Below are positions 8,021 to 16,998 of a stretch of DNA of 50,078 nt, piece after piece. The notes under the pieces are model-generated. The model was not told the origin of the DNA. It made no database searches and saw nothing but the letters and a program-made list of their open reading frames with translations. Positions within the stretch are counted from its first letter, which is position 1. Each line of letters begins with the position of its first letter. The DNA lies in contig NZ_BHZI01000004.1 of the NCBI RefSeq assembly GCF_004305975.1, forward strand, positions 1 through 50,078. Reading direction: 5' to 3'. Position numbers and translations under genes: made by a program. Source of the DNA: Streptomyces otsuchiensis. Lineage in GTDB: Bacteria > Actinomycetota > Actinomycetes > Streptomycetales > Streptomycetaceae.

Positions 8021-9013
8021 CTAGCCGACCAGGGCCCGCCAGGTCACCGGCCCGGCGAGGCCGTCGACCACCAGACGGTTGCCGCTCTGGTACGTGCGCA
8101 ACGCCGACTCGGTGACGCCGCCGAAGTCACCGTCCACCGCGAGCCCCGCGCTCCGCTTGTTCAGCGCGGTCTGCAGCGCCCGGACATGGGAGCCTCCCGC
8201 GCCGCGCCGCAGCGAGTACACCAGCACCGGCCAGGTCTGCGGGCCCACCTGGCCGTCGGCCGCCAGCCCGTTGGCGGACTGGAAGGCCCGCATCGCCCCG
8301 CTGGAGACGGAACCGTAGACGCCGTCGACGAGCAGTCCGGCGCCGCGCCGCTGGTTGAGCAGATGCTGGATCGCCCGCACCCGCTGGCCCGACGCCCCGG
8401 GGTTGACCCGGGACCATCCGCCTCGCAGGTCGACACCGCGCGCGGCCATGAACGGCACCGGGTCGACCGGATTGCCGAGGCTGCCCGAGTGGGTCTCGAA
8501 GTGGACGTGGGGACCGGTGACGTTGCCGGTGGTGCCCATGTCGCCGATCCGCGCCCCGGCGGCGACCCGGGCGTTCAGTGCCACCCGGAAGGCGTCCAGA
8601 TGCCCGTAGTAGGTGAACATGCCGCCCGCGTGCTGGATGACGATGCCGTTGCCGGTCCGGCCGCCGATCACCGCGACTCCGCGGCGGATCACCGTCCCGG
8701 CCGCCGCCGCGTACAGCGGAGTGCCGGAAGGGTTGGAGATGTCCTGTCCCAGATGCAGCCCGCCGCCGCGCGGGGCGTGGAAGCCGCCGCCGGAAGGGAA
8801 GCTGCCCTGCGCCGGGTTGCACCAGGCGCCGTTCATCGCGGTCGTGGCCGGTGCCGCCTGCGCGGTCCCGGGAAGGCCGGTCAGTGCCAGGCCGAAGCCG
8901 GTCCCGACACCGGCCAGCAGCCCGCGGCGGGAGATCCCGCCACGGGCGTCGTCATTGCCGGCGTCGTCACGGGTGTCCGGCCGTGCGTGGTCGTCGCACA
9001 TGTCGTCGATCAC
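8021..9013 (-). CDS. Tat-exported M23 metallopeptidase with two peptidoglycan-binding domains
   Basis: A 330-residue secreted cell-wall hydrolase. A twin-arginine signal (SRRGLLAG, residues 28-35) ends near AQA-A at about 52/53. An M23/LytM domain (about 65-185) carries the zinc ligands H87, D91 and H171 plus catalytic H169 in the PHVHFETH motif. Two PG_binding_1 repeats follow (about 205-262 and 268-330), each with the VDGxxG...A(L/M)RAFQ pattern. It should cleave peptide cross-links in peptidoglycan. The GTG at 9013 follows GAGGAAGA closely; ATG 9001 in the same frame is an alternative. Confidence 0.92.
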   Translation of the reverse strand: MIDDMCDDHARPDTRDDAGNDDARGGISRRGLLAGVGTGFGLALTGLPGTAQAAPATTAMNGAWCNPAQGSFPSGGGFHAPRGGGLHLGQDISNPSGTPLYAAAAGTVIRRGVAVIGGRTGNGIVIQHAGGMFTYYGHLDAFRVALNARVAAGARIGDMGTTGNVTGPHVHFETHSGSLGNPVDPVPFMAARGVDLRGGWSRVNPGASGQRVRAIQHLLNQRRGAGLLVDGVYGSVSSGAMRAFQSANGLAADGQVGPQTWPVLVYSLRRGAGGSHVRALQTALNKRSAGLAVDGDFGGVTESALRTYQSGNRLVVDGLAGPVTWRALVG

Positions 9014-9406
9014 TCTTCCTCGAAGTCATGGCACGGCCGGCGGTTCCGGCCGCGCCGCGGTGGGGGAACGGCGCTGTGACGACGCCGGCGGCGGTCCGGC
9101 GCTGCGAGGGCGTTACCCGCACCCACGCCGCCCCATGCGGCGGCCACCCCGGGACAGGGGTTCCGGAAACGGCGGACGGACGGCGAGGACGCCCGCGACG
9201 CGACGGCTCCCGGGGGCGCGACGGCCGGCCGGCGGCCGAAGCACGTCGCGTCGGACGCCGTCCGCGCGGGGAGTCGTTAGGCTCGACCCGCGGCCGCGTG
9301 CCGCGGACGTCACCGGCGTGACCTGCCCGGACCGGGCCGTACACGCCGGAGCGCGGCCCGGCGCGCCGGGGCGCGCACCCGGGCAGCAATGCAGGAAGGA
9401 CACCAC
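9014..9406. other. Divergent intergenic region between M23 peptidase and glnE
   Basis: 393 bases without a credible gene. It must hold both promoters. I see no cyclic-di-AMP riboswitch on the peptidase side and no GlnR box on the glnE side. GGAAGGA at 9394-9400 is the glnE ribosome binding site. Confidence 0.45.
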
Positions 9407-12397
9407 GTGTCGGTCGGCGGGCGGCGGGACAGCCGGTTCGGGCAGTTGATCAGGCGGGGGTTCAGCGACCCCGCCGCAGCGGTGAAACTGCTGGACTCCG
9501 CGCCGCTGCGGCCCCCCGGATCGGACGGCACCCTGCTCGACGGGCTCGGGGCGACCGCCGACCCCGACCTGGCGCTGCGCTCCCTGGTCCGCCTCGCCGA
9601 GAACCAGCCCGAGGAGGCCGACCGGACGCTGCTGCTGGAGACGCTCAACGCCAGCAAGCCGCTGCGCGACCGGCTGCTCGCCGTCCTCGGCGCCTCCGAG
9701 GCGCTGGGCGACCACCTGGCCGCCCACCCCGACGAGTGGCGCGTCCTCGCCGCCTTCGACACCGCCGACCTCTACCCCGGGCTGCCCGACTTCGAAGCAG
9801 CCCTCGCCGGAGCGGACGACCGCGACCGGCTGCGACTGGGCTACCGCCGCGCGCTGCTGATGATCGCCGCCCGTGACCTCAGCGGAAGCAGCGGATTCAC
9901 CGAGACCGCCGCCGAACTCGCCGACCTCGCCACCGCCACGCTCCGCGCCGCCCTGCGCATCGCGTCCGCCGAGGAACCCGCCGACGCCGAACGCTGCCGC
10001 CTCGCCGTCATCGCCATGGGCAAGACCGGCGGCGGCGAACTCAACTACGTCTCCGACGTGGACGTCATCTTCGTGGCCGAACCGCCGGAGGGGGCCGAAC
10101 CGGAGGCCGAGGGCCCCGCCCTCCAGGCGGCGACCCGCCTCGCCGCCCGGATGATGCGCATCTGCTCGGACACCACGGCCGAGGGCACCATCTGGCCGGT
10201 CGACGCCAACCTCCGCCCCGAGGGTCGCAACGGCCCGCTGGTCCGTACCCTCTCCAGCCACCTCGCCTACTACCACCGCTGGGCCAAGACCTGGGAGTTC
10301 CAGGCGCTCCTGAAGGCCCGGCCCGTCGCCGGGGACCGCGCGCTGGGGGAGGAGTACCACGCGGCCGTGTCCCCGCTGGTGTGGCAGGCGGCCGACCGCG
10401 ACAACTTCGTGGTCGACGTGCAGCAGATGCGCCGCCGCGTCGAGGAGTCGATCCCCGCCGCGCACGCCGAACGCGAACTCAAGCTGGGCCCCGGCGGACT
10501 GCGCGACGTCGAGTTCGCGGTGCAGCTGCTGCAGCTCGTGCACGGCCGCAGCGACGCCGAACTCCGCAGCCCCACCACGCTCGCCGCCCTCGCCGCCCTG
10601 GCCGACGGCGGCTACGTCGGCCGGGCCGACGCCGCCCACTTCGACGCCTCTTACCGTTTCCTGCGCACCGTCGAACACCGCATCCAGCTCTACCGGTTGC
10701 GGCGCACCCACCTGATGCCCGACACCGAGGACGAACTGCGCCGCATCGGCCGCTCACTGGGCTTCCTCAAGGAACCGGTGCCCGAACTGACGCGGGCCTG
10801 GAAACGCCACACCTCGGTGGTGCGACGGCTCCACGAGAAGCTCTTCTACCGTCCGCTGCTGGAGTCCGTCGCCCAACTCGACGCGGGCGAGGCCCGGTTG
10901 TCGCTGGCCGCCGCGCAACAGCGGCTCGTCGCCCTCGGGTACGACGACCCCACCGCCGCGCTCCGCCACCTCAAGGCCCTCGCCTCCGGCGTCAGCCGCA
11001 AAGCCGCGATCCAGCGGACGCTGCTGCCGGTTCTCCTCGACAGGTTCGCCGACTCCGCCGACCCCGACGCCGGACTGCTCGGCTTCCGCAAGGTCTCCGA
11101 CGCCCTCGGCGACACCCCCTGGTACCTGCGGCTGCTGCGCGACGAGGGGGCCGCCGCCGAGAACCTCGCCCGGGTCGTCGCCTCCGGCCGGTTCGCCACC
11201 GACCTGCTGCTGCGCGCACCCGAGGCCGTCTCCCTGCTCGGCGGCGAGGAAGGGCTGCGCCCGCGCGGCCGGGCCGCGCTGGAACAGGAGATCCTGGCCG
11301 CCGTCGGCAGGCACCCCGACTCCGAAGGCGCCATCGCCGCCGTCCGGGGCGTGCGGCGCCGCGAGCTGTTCCGCACGGCGGCGGCCGACGTCATCGAGGC
11401 GTACGCGGAACCCGGCGTCAACGCCGCGACCGTCGACCGCGTCGGGGACGCCGTCACCGCGCTCAACGCCGCCGCGCTCGCCGGCGCCCTGCGCACCGCC
11501 GCCCGCGCCCACAGCGGTGACACCCTCCCCGCCCGGTTCGCCATCATCGGCATGGGCCGGTTCGGCGGCCACGAACTCAACTACGGCTCCGACGCGGACG
11601 TCATGTTCGTCTACGAGCCGCGCGAGGGCGTCGAGGACGCCGAAGCCTCGCGGGCGGCCCACGCCGTCGCCAACGAACTGCGCCGCCTTCTCCAGATCCC
11701 GGCACCCGACCCGCCGCTGCTCATCGACGCCGACCTGCGCCCCGAGGGGAAGAGCGGCCCGCTGGTCCGCAGCCTCGTCTCCTACGAGGCGTACTACCGG
11801 CGGTGGAGCGTCGTCTGGGAGAGCCAGGCCCTGCTGCGCGCCCAGCCGATGGCCGGTGACCCCGGCCTCGGCGAGCGGTTCGTCGCCCTGATCGACCCCA
11901 TCCGCTACCCCGAGGGCGGACCGGGCGAGGACGCCGAACGGGAGATCCGCCGCCTCAAGGCCAGGATGGAATCCGAGCGCCTCCCGCGCGGCGCCGACCC
12001 CACCCTCCACGCCAAGCTCGGCCGCGGCGGCCTCTCCGACGTGGAGTGGACCGTGCAGCTCCTCCAACTGCGCCACGGCTGGGACCACCCCGAACTGCGC
12101 ACCCCCAGTACCCGCCCGGCGCTGGCCGCCGCCCGGGAGGCCGGACTGATCAGCGAGGACGACGCCCAGACCCTCGACGAGGCGTGGCTCCTCGCCAGCC
12201 GTGTGCGCAACGCGGTGCTGCTCGTACGCGGACGGCCGGGCGACACCTTCCCCAACGCCACCCGCGAACTGTCCGGCGTCTCCCGCTACCTCGGCTACGA
12301 GCCCGGCCACGCGGGAGAGATGCTGGAGGACTACCGCCGCACCACCCGTCGCGCCCGCGCCGTGGTGGACCGGATCTTCTACGAGTACGAGAGCTGA
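9407..12397 (+). CDS. glnE: Bifunctional glutamine synthetase adenylyltransferase/deadenylase
   Basis: A 996-residue two-lobed enzyme that attaches AMP to, and phosphorolytically removes it from, a tyrosine of type I glutamine synthetase (GlnA). Two nucleotidyltransferase domains are visible, each with a G-x-GGxELNYxSDxD signature: one near residues 205-222 and one near 715-730. Each is followed by a DxxLRPEGxxGPLVR motif and helical regulatory segments, matching the deadenylase-central-adenylylase layout. GTG 9407 is chosen over ATG 9389 because GGAAGGA (9394-9400) is correctly spaced only for the GTG. In streptomycetes the target GlnA is encoded elsewhere; GlnA2 in this window lacks the target Tyr. 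Confidence 0.97.
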   Translation: MSVGGRRDSRFGQLIRRGFSDPAAAVKLLDSAPLRPPGSDGTLLDGLGATADPDLALRSLVRLAENQPEEADRTLLLETLNASKPLRDRLLAVLGASEALGDHLAAHPDEWRVLAAFDTADLYPGLPDFEAALAGADDRDRLRLGYRRALLMIAARDLSGSSGFTETAAELADLATATLRAALRIASAEEPADAERCRLAVIAMGKTGGGELNYVSDVDVIFVAEPPEGAEPEAEGPALQAATRLAARMMRICSDTTAEGTIWPVDANLRPEGRNGPLVRTLSSHLAYYHRWAKTWEFQALLKARPVAGDRALGEEYHAAVSPLVWQAADRDNFVVDVQQMRRRVEESIPAAHAERELKLGPGGLRDVEFAVQLLQLVHGRSDAELRSPTTLAALAALADGGYVGRADAAHFDASYRFLRTVEHRIQLYRLRRTHLMPDTEDELRRIGRSLGFLKEPVPELTRAWKRHTSVVRRLHEKLFYRPLLESVAQLDAGEARLSLAAAQQRLVALGYDDPTAALRHLKALASGVSRKAAIQRTLLPVLLDRFADSADPDAGLLGFRKVSDALGDTPWYLRLLRDEGAAAENLARVVASGRFATDLLLRAPEAVSLLGGEEGLRPRGRAALEQEILAAVGRHPDSEGAIAAVRGVRRRELFRTAAADVIEAYAEPGVNAATVDRVGDAVTALNAAALAGALRTAARAHSGDTLPARFAIIGMGRFGGHELNYGSDADVMFVYEPREGVEDAEASRAAHAVANELRRLLQIPAPDPPLLIDADLRPEGKSGPLVRSLVSYEAYYRRWSVVWESQALLRAQPMAGDPGLGERFVALIDPIRYPEGGPGEDAEREIRRLKARMESERLPRGADPTLHAKLGRGGLSDVEWTVQLLQLRHGWDHPELRTPSTRPALAAAREAGLISEDDAQTLDEAWLLASRVRNAVLLVRGRPGDTFPNATRELSGVSRYLGYEPGHAGEMLEDYRRTTRRARAVVDRIFYEYES

Positions 12398-12401
12398 TCC
12401 C

Positions 12402-12422
12402 CACCGATCGCGCCGGTGTTTT
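12402..12422 (+). terminator. Possible intrinsic terminator after glnE
   Basis: A short 5-bp stem (CACCG 12402-12406, CGGTG 12414-12418) followed at once by TTTT (12419-12422), beginning five bases after the glnE stop codon. The U-run is unusual in this GC-rich window, but the stem is short. Confidence 0.45.
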
Positions 12423-12590
12423 CACGGAAGGTTCACCCAGGTCACTCTTGAGCGGCGATGTCGCTCATCGTGTTCGTCTCGGTACCACTCGTCAGTGACA
12501 TCGGCTACGTTCTCCGGTAGTAGACGACCGGGGGCGTCCGAACAGCCGTGCCCTCGGCCTGTATTGACGGACCGACAGGGGACGGACCTG

Positions 12591-13283
12591 ATGACAGCCC
12601 GACGCCGTAACCCCGCCGCGCTCGGCGCGGCAGCCCTCACCGCGGCCCTGCTGCTGACCGCCTGCGGCAGCGACGGGGACGATGCCGCCGACGATGTGCC
12701 CGGGATGGGCCAGGGTGGCGACGCCGCACCGAGCCAGGAGCCGGAGAACGGCGAGGAGCCGGAGACGGACGAGGAGGACGCCGGCGACCCTGGCGAACCG
12801 ACGTTCGACTTCCCGGACAACTTCGAGATCGTCATCGACGACGACACCACCGGCGACCCGGAGAAGGACGAACTCCTCCGCGACCACGGCTACGCGCTGA
12901 TGGCGATGATGGAGAGCTACGTCCAGCAGAAGGGCACGGAGAACTTCTCCCGATACTGGACTGCGCCTGTGGACTCGGACTACCTCTACGACTTCGACTG
13001 GTACGCGGATGAGGGGTGGACCCTGGCGGGAGTGCACCGCGTCTACGACCGCGTCGTCTCAGACATCAGCGAGGCCGGTGCGAGCATCGCCTTCTGCGAG
13101 GACGTGGCCGAAGTCCGCACCGAGGACGTGGAGACGGGGGAGCGTGTTCCGGACGAGGCGGAGGGTGAGTACCACCACTTCCTCGAACACCGGATGCGGC
13201 TGGAACGGGCAGAGGGTGACAACTGGCAGGTGAGCGTTTCCTCGTGGGACAGGGGGTCGGAGAAGTGCGCCGATTCGGCCTGA
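12591..13283 (+). CDS. Lipoprotein of unknown function
   Basis: A 230-residue putative lipoprotein: basic N-terminus (RRR), hydrophobic segment and lipobox LLTAC with lipidated C25. A strongly acidic, low-complexity spacer (about 28-85) leads to a domain with FRYW-like aromatic motifs (SRYWTAP, YLYDFDWYADEGW) and a CEDVAEV segment. I do not recognise the domain; streptomycetes carry many such proteins. AGGGGA at 12577-12582 supports ATG 12591. Its last 19 bases overlap the next gene, so the two are probably cotranscribed and translationally coupled. Confidence 0.8.
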   Translation: MTARRRNPAALGAAALTAALLLTACGSDGDDAADDVPGMGQGGDAAPSQEPENGEEPETDEEDAGDPGEPTFDFPDNFEIVIDDDTTGDPEKDELLRDHGYALMAMMESYVQQKGTENFSRYWTAPVDSDYLYDFDWYADEGWTLAGVHRVYDRVVSDISEAGASIAFCEDVAEVRTEDVETGERVPDEAEGEYHHFLEHRMRLERAEGDNWQVSVSSWDRGSEKCADSA

Positions 13284-14251
13284 GTATCGCTACGTGCGGG
13301 ATGGTGGGGGTTGCCGCGTTCACCTTGGCATCGGTCGTTCCAGCGATGGCGATGCAACGGGGCGCCGGCCGTGAGGACGCCTCCGCCGGAAATGAGAGCG
13401 ACGTCATCTGGTCCCAGGTCACCGTTTCCGGAACCGGGACGGGCGGCGCCGGCGGCGGCGCGCCGCTGACTTCCCGGGACACGACCTGGGTGCCGCCCGT
13501 GTGCTGGTTGCAGCCCCTCCACACGCCGGAGGAGTTCGCGGAGTTGATGGCGGACGAACGGGCGCACTCGGGGAGTGCGCAGTCGGACTGGCTGGCGGAC
13601 ATCCGGGCAGTCGACTACCACCAGGGTGAGGACGGCCACTGGTGGGGCACGGTCTTCAACCAGCACCTGCCCGAGGAGGAGGCACGCGGTGAGTGCGCGA
13701 TCCTGCGGGGGAACGAGGTGTGGGTCGAAACCGGCGCGGACCCGCCCGCGGGCGAGGCCGTGGGGCCCGAGATGCTGGCCGAGGTGGCGTACGCCGCGAC
13801 GCGGCTGCCGCCGCCGCAGGCGACTCTGAGGCCGCCGCCGGACGCGCAGCGCGTCAACCTCGACGTGCATGTGGCGCTGGCGGCCGACGCGCTGCCGGGC
13901 CGGGTCACCACCACGGCGAGCATGGATCATCTCGGTGTCCGGTTCGCCGCCACGGTGGTGGCGGTGCCGCGTGAGCTGCGGGTGGAGGCGGGGACGGAGT
14001 ACGCCGATCCGGCCGTCTGTGAGTACCGGCTCGACGGCTCGGAGGTGGACACCGCGGGCGCCGACTGCAACGTCACCTACCGCAGGGCTTCGGACGAGGC
14101 CGGCTATCCGCTGCGGGTGGAGCTGACCTGGGACGTCCACTGGACGGCGTCCGCCGACCCCGACGGGGCGGTGGCGGAGGTGCTGCCCGACGGCTTCACC
14201 GCCAGCGAGCAGCTGGTGACCGTCCGGGAGATCCAGACCGTCGTCCGCTGA
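13265..14251 (+). CDS. Secreted protein of unknown function, paired with the upstream lipoprotein
   Basis: A 328-residue protein with a signal peptide (RRFG..., hydrophobic core, VVPAMA-M cleavage near residue 29). The mature part has a Gly-rich segment, a VPPVCWLQP motif, a long central region and two further Cys near the C-terminus (VCEYRLDG, ADCNVTYR). GTG 13265 is preferred over GTG 13244 because AGGGGG at 13251-13256 is correctly spaced and a clean signal peptide results. The frame overlaps the end of the lipoprotein gene by 19 bases. Family not identified; function unknown. Confidence 0.75.
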   Translation: MRRFGLSIATCGMVGVAAFTLASVVPAMAMQRGAGREDASAGNESDVIWSQVTVSGTGTGGAGGGAPLTSRDTTWVPPVCWLQPLHTPEEFAELMADERAHSGSAQSDWLADIRAVDYHQGEDGHWWGTVFNQHLPEEEARGECAILRGNEVWVETGADPPAGEAVGPEMLAEVAYAATRLPPPQATLRPPPDAQRVNLDVHVALAADALPGRVTTTASMDHLGVRFAATVVAVPRELRVEAGTEYADPAVCEYRLDGSEVDTAGADCNVTYRRASDEAGYPLRVELTWDVHWTASADPDGAVAEVLPDGFTASEQLVTVREIQTVVR

Positions 14252-14296
14252 CCGGCCGCCGGTGTCGTACCCGCGTGAGCGCCCCGAGTTCTCGGC

Positions 14297-15490
14297 TCAG
14301 CGGTGTGCCGAGGGTGCGTGGGCCTTCTCGGGCCGGTCCTGCTTCGGCAGGCGGCCCGGGTCGCCGACGGTGGTGCTGCCGCCGGGCGCGTCGTCCCCGA
14401 CGTGGTCCTTCGTGCCGGTCCGCGCCTCGCCGTCGTCCGGCGTTCCGTCCGGCGTTCCCTCCGGCACGCCGGGCGGGGTTCCGGCCCCGCCGCCGCCGTC
14501 GTGGACGGGGCCGTCCGTCCCGTCGTGACGCGTGCGGGCGCCGTCGGGGCCGCCGTGTCCCGGCGCGCCGTCCGGCCGGTCCGGCTCCGGGCCGCCGCCT
14601 CCCGGGCCGCCGCCTCCCGGGCCGTCGGGGCCGCCGTCGGCCTCGCCCGGTCCCCGGCGGTCGCCGGAGGCCGGCCGGCGCGCGGGGACCGGAACCGGCA
14701 CGGTCTCGGGCGGGACGACCTCACGCGGCAGGCGGTAGCACGGCCGCCCGTACCAGGCCCAGGAGACCGCGAAGCCGAAGGCCAGGCAGATCAGGCCGCC
14801 GACGGCGTCCAGCCAGAAGTGGTTGGCGGTGGCGACGATCACGAAGAGGGTCGCGACCGGGTACAGCGCGCCCAGCACCCGCAGCCACCTGGCGCGCGCC
14901 AGGACGGCGATGGTCAGTCCGCACCACACCGACCAGCCGATGTGCATTGATGGCATGGCCGCGTACTGGTTGGACACCGACTGCATCGACTCCGACGACA
15001 GCGAGCCCCAGGTCTGGTGGATCAGCCCGGTGTCGATGAAGTCCATGCCCTCCATCAGCCGCGGCGGGGCCAGGGGGTAGAGGTAGTAGCCGAGCAGGGC
15101 GACGCCGGTGGTGGCGAAGAGCACCAGGCGGGTCGCGCCGTAGCGTCCCGGGTGGCTGCGGAAGAGCCAGACGAGGACGGCGATGGTCACCACGAAGTGC
15201 AGGGTGGCGTAGAAGTAGTTCAGGGAGACGATCAGCCAGGTGATGTCGTTCACGGCGTGGTTGATCGCCAGTTCGACGGCGAGCCCCATGTCCTCCTGGA
15301 GCTCCCAGATCTGCTGTGCGTGCCGCTGGGCGACCTGGGCCTGCTCGGGGACCGCGTTGCGGATGTAGGAGTACACCGAGTAGCTGACCGCGATCAGCAG
15401 CAGCTCGAACCAGATGCGGGGGCGCCGCTGGCGGCGGAGCCGGCCGAAGGGTCTGCTCGGCGCGGACCGGTCGGTGGTCTCCTGTTCCAC
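14297..15490 (-). CDS. PAP2-family (type 2 phosphatidic acid phosphatase-like) membrane protein
   Basis: About 397 residues with several membrane helices and the phosphatase signatures KxxxxxxRP-poor but PSMHIGWS and ANHFWLDAVGG, i.e. the central SxH and terminal HxxxD motifs of the PAP2/inositol-phosphotransferase group. It probably acts on a lipid phosphate or headgroup at the outer membrane face. The last roughly 110 residues are a disordered Gly/Pro/Asp-rich tail. The GTG at 15490 has AGGA nine bases upstream; an in-frame ATG at 15553 lacks a ribosome binding site but would add 21 residues. Convergent with the secreted-protein gene. Confidence 0.85.
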   Translation of the reverse strand: MEQETTDRSAPSRPFGRLRRQRRPRIWFELLLIAVSYSVYSYIRNAVPEQAQVAQRHAQQIWELQEDMGLAVELAINHAVNDITWLIVSLNYFYATLHFVVTIAVLVWLFRSHPGRYGATRLVLFATTGVALLGYYLYPLAPPRLMEGMDFIDTGLIHQTWGSLSSESMQSVSNQYAAMPSMHIGWSVWCGLTIAVLARARWLRVLGALYPVATLFVIVATANHFWLDAVGGLICLAFGFAVSWAWYGRPCYRLPREVVPPETVPVPVPARRPASGDRRGPGEADGGPDGPGGGGPGGGGPEPDRPDGAPGHGGPDGARTRHDGTDGPVHDGGGGAGTPPGVPEGTPDGTPDDGEARTGTKDHVGDDAPGGSTTVGDPGRLPKQDRPEKAHAPSAHR

Positions 15491-15589
15491 GGGTCCGTGT
15501 CCTGTGTTCACCCGGTGATCATCTTTCGGCCCGACGCTGCTGATTACCCCCATGGGCGGACAGTCTGCCAGAGACGAAAGTCGCGTCGA

Positions 15590-16657
15590 TCATCCCTGGG
15601 TCGGGTCCTGGACGGGGCGGCTCCCCCGTATGGGGGAGGCGATCCCCGAGGCCGCGGCGGTCGATCCGCGCACGACGAGTTCGGGCAGGAAGACGAACTC
15701 GCTGTGGGGCGCGGGCGTCCCGCCGATCTCCTCCAGCAGGGCCCGCACGGCGGCCTGCCCCATGGCGGGGACCGGCTGCCGGATGGTGGTCAGCGGCGGG
15801 TCGGTGAAGGCGATCAGCGGCGAGTCGTCGAAGCCGATGACGGAGAACTCGCCGGGGACCGACAGCCCGCGCTGCCGGGCGGCGCGGATGGCGCCGAGCG
15901 CCATCATGTCGCTCGCGCAGATCGCGGCGGTGCAGCCCCGTCCGATGAGCGCGGTGGCCGCGGCCTGCCCGCCTTCGAGTGTGTAGAGGGAGTGCTCGAC
16001 GAGTTCGGCCGCCTCCGCCTCGCCGGTGCCCAGCTCGTCCCGCAGGGCCCGCAGGAAGCCGGCGGTCTTGCGCTGCACGGGGACGAACCGCGCCGGGCCG
16101 AGTGCGAGGCCGATCCGCCGGTGGCCGAGCGAGACGAGGTGGGTGACGGCCAGCCGCATCGCGGCGCCGTCGTCGGGCGAGACGAACGGGGCGCGCACCT
16201 GGTCGGAGAAGCCGTTGATGAGGACGAACGGGACGCCGTGTCCGCGCAGCCGCTCGTACCGCTCCATGTCGGCGGTGGTGTCGGCGTGCAGGCCGGAGAC
16301 GAAGATGATGCCGGAGACGCCGCGGTCGACCAGCATCCCGGTCAGTTCGTCCTCGGTGGAGCCGCCCGGGGTCTGGGTGGCCAGCACCGGGGTGTAGCCC
16401 TGGCGGGTCAGGGCCTGTCCGATGACCTGGGCGAACGCCGGGAAGATCGGGTTCTCCAGCTCGGGGGTGATCAGGCCGACCAGGCCGGCGCTGCGCCGGC
16501 GCAGCCGGGCGGGGCGTTCGTAGCCGAGGATGTCGAGCGCGGTCAGCACGGCTTCGCGGGTGGTCGCGGCGACACCGGGTTTGCCGTTGAGGACCCGGCT
16601 GACCGTCGCTTCGCTGACCCCCGCCTGGGCTGCGATGTCTGCTAGCCGCGCGGTCAC
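15590..16657 (-). CDS. malR: LacI-family maltose/maltodextrin regulator MalR
   Basis: A 355-residue LacI repressor. The helix-turn-helix occupies residues about 4-30 (LADIAAQAGVSEATVSRVLN) and the periplasmic-binding-like sensor about 60-335. The GTG at 16657 gives the TARLADIA start known for Streptomyces MalR; no strong ribosome binding site is seen. Divergent from malE with CTTGC repeats between them. In S. coelicolor MalR represses malEFG and amylase genes until maltodextrins are present. A close paralogue lies at 22238-23302. Confidence 0.95.
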   Translation of the reverse strand: MTARLADIAAQAGVSEATVSRVLNGKPGVAATTREAVLTALDILGYERPARLRRRSAGLVGLITPELENPIFPAFAQVIGQALTRQGYTPVLATQTPGGSTEDELTGMLVDRGVSGIIFVSGLHADTTADMERYERLRGHGVPFVLINGFSDQVRAPFVSPDDGAAMRLAVTHLVSLGHRRIGLALGPARFVPVQRKTAGFLRALRDELGTGEAEAAELVEHSLYTLEGGQAAATALIGRGCTAAICASDMMALGAIRAARQRGLSVPGEFSVIGFDDSPLIAFTDPPLTTIRQPVPAMGQAAVRALLEEIGGTPAPHSEFVFLPELVVRGSTAAASGIASPIRGSRPVQDPTQG

Positions 16658-16998
16658 AGAACCGGACTGTACCGGGCGCCCGGTGAGGTCGCACACACTC
16701 CGGGTGTTCTGTCCCGGATATCCCGTTCGGTGGACCGGAGGCCGTGTCGTCACCGGGCTGTGCGCGGGTCGTGGGCGGGCTGTGCGCGGGCGGCGCGCGG
16801 GCCGCGGTGCGCTCGTCGGCGGTCGCGTCGGGGCGCGTTGTCACGGCCGGGCATCGTCTTGCAGAAACTTGCCGCAAGGTCTTTCCAAAGTATTGCGCCG
16901 CTGTTACGTTCCTGCTCAGCCCGGCGCCGCAGTGGAGCGGTGCCCCCGGGTGCGGCCCCCCGCGCCCCCTACGGGCCACACCTGTTGAAGGAGTTCAC
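16658..16998. promoter_or_regulatory. malR-malE divergent control region
   Basis: 341 bases without a gene. The operator cluster is at 16858-16878. A possible malE promoter is TTGCCG (16869-16874) with TATTGC (16891-16896) at a 16-base spacer, which would place the operator over the -35 element; this is weak by sequence alone. GAAGGAG (16987-16993) is the malE ribosome binding site. Confidence 0.5.
16858..16878. promoter_or_regulatory. Probable MalR operator upstream of malE
   Basis: CTTGC at 16858-16862 is repeated at 16868-16872 (10-base period), and the second copy forms a perfect palindrome with GCAAG at 16874-16878 around a single central C. This is the CTTGCA-type motif reported for MalR-controlled genes in streptomycetes. 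A related arrangement occurs at the amylase promoter (24104-24120). Confidence 0.8.
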
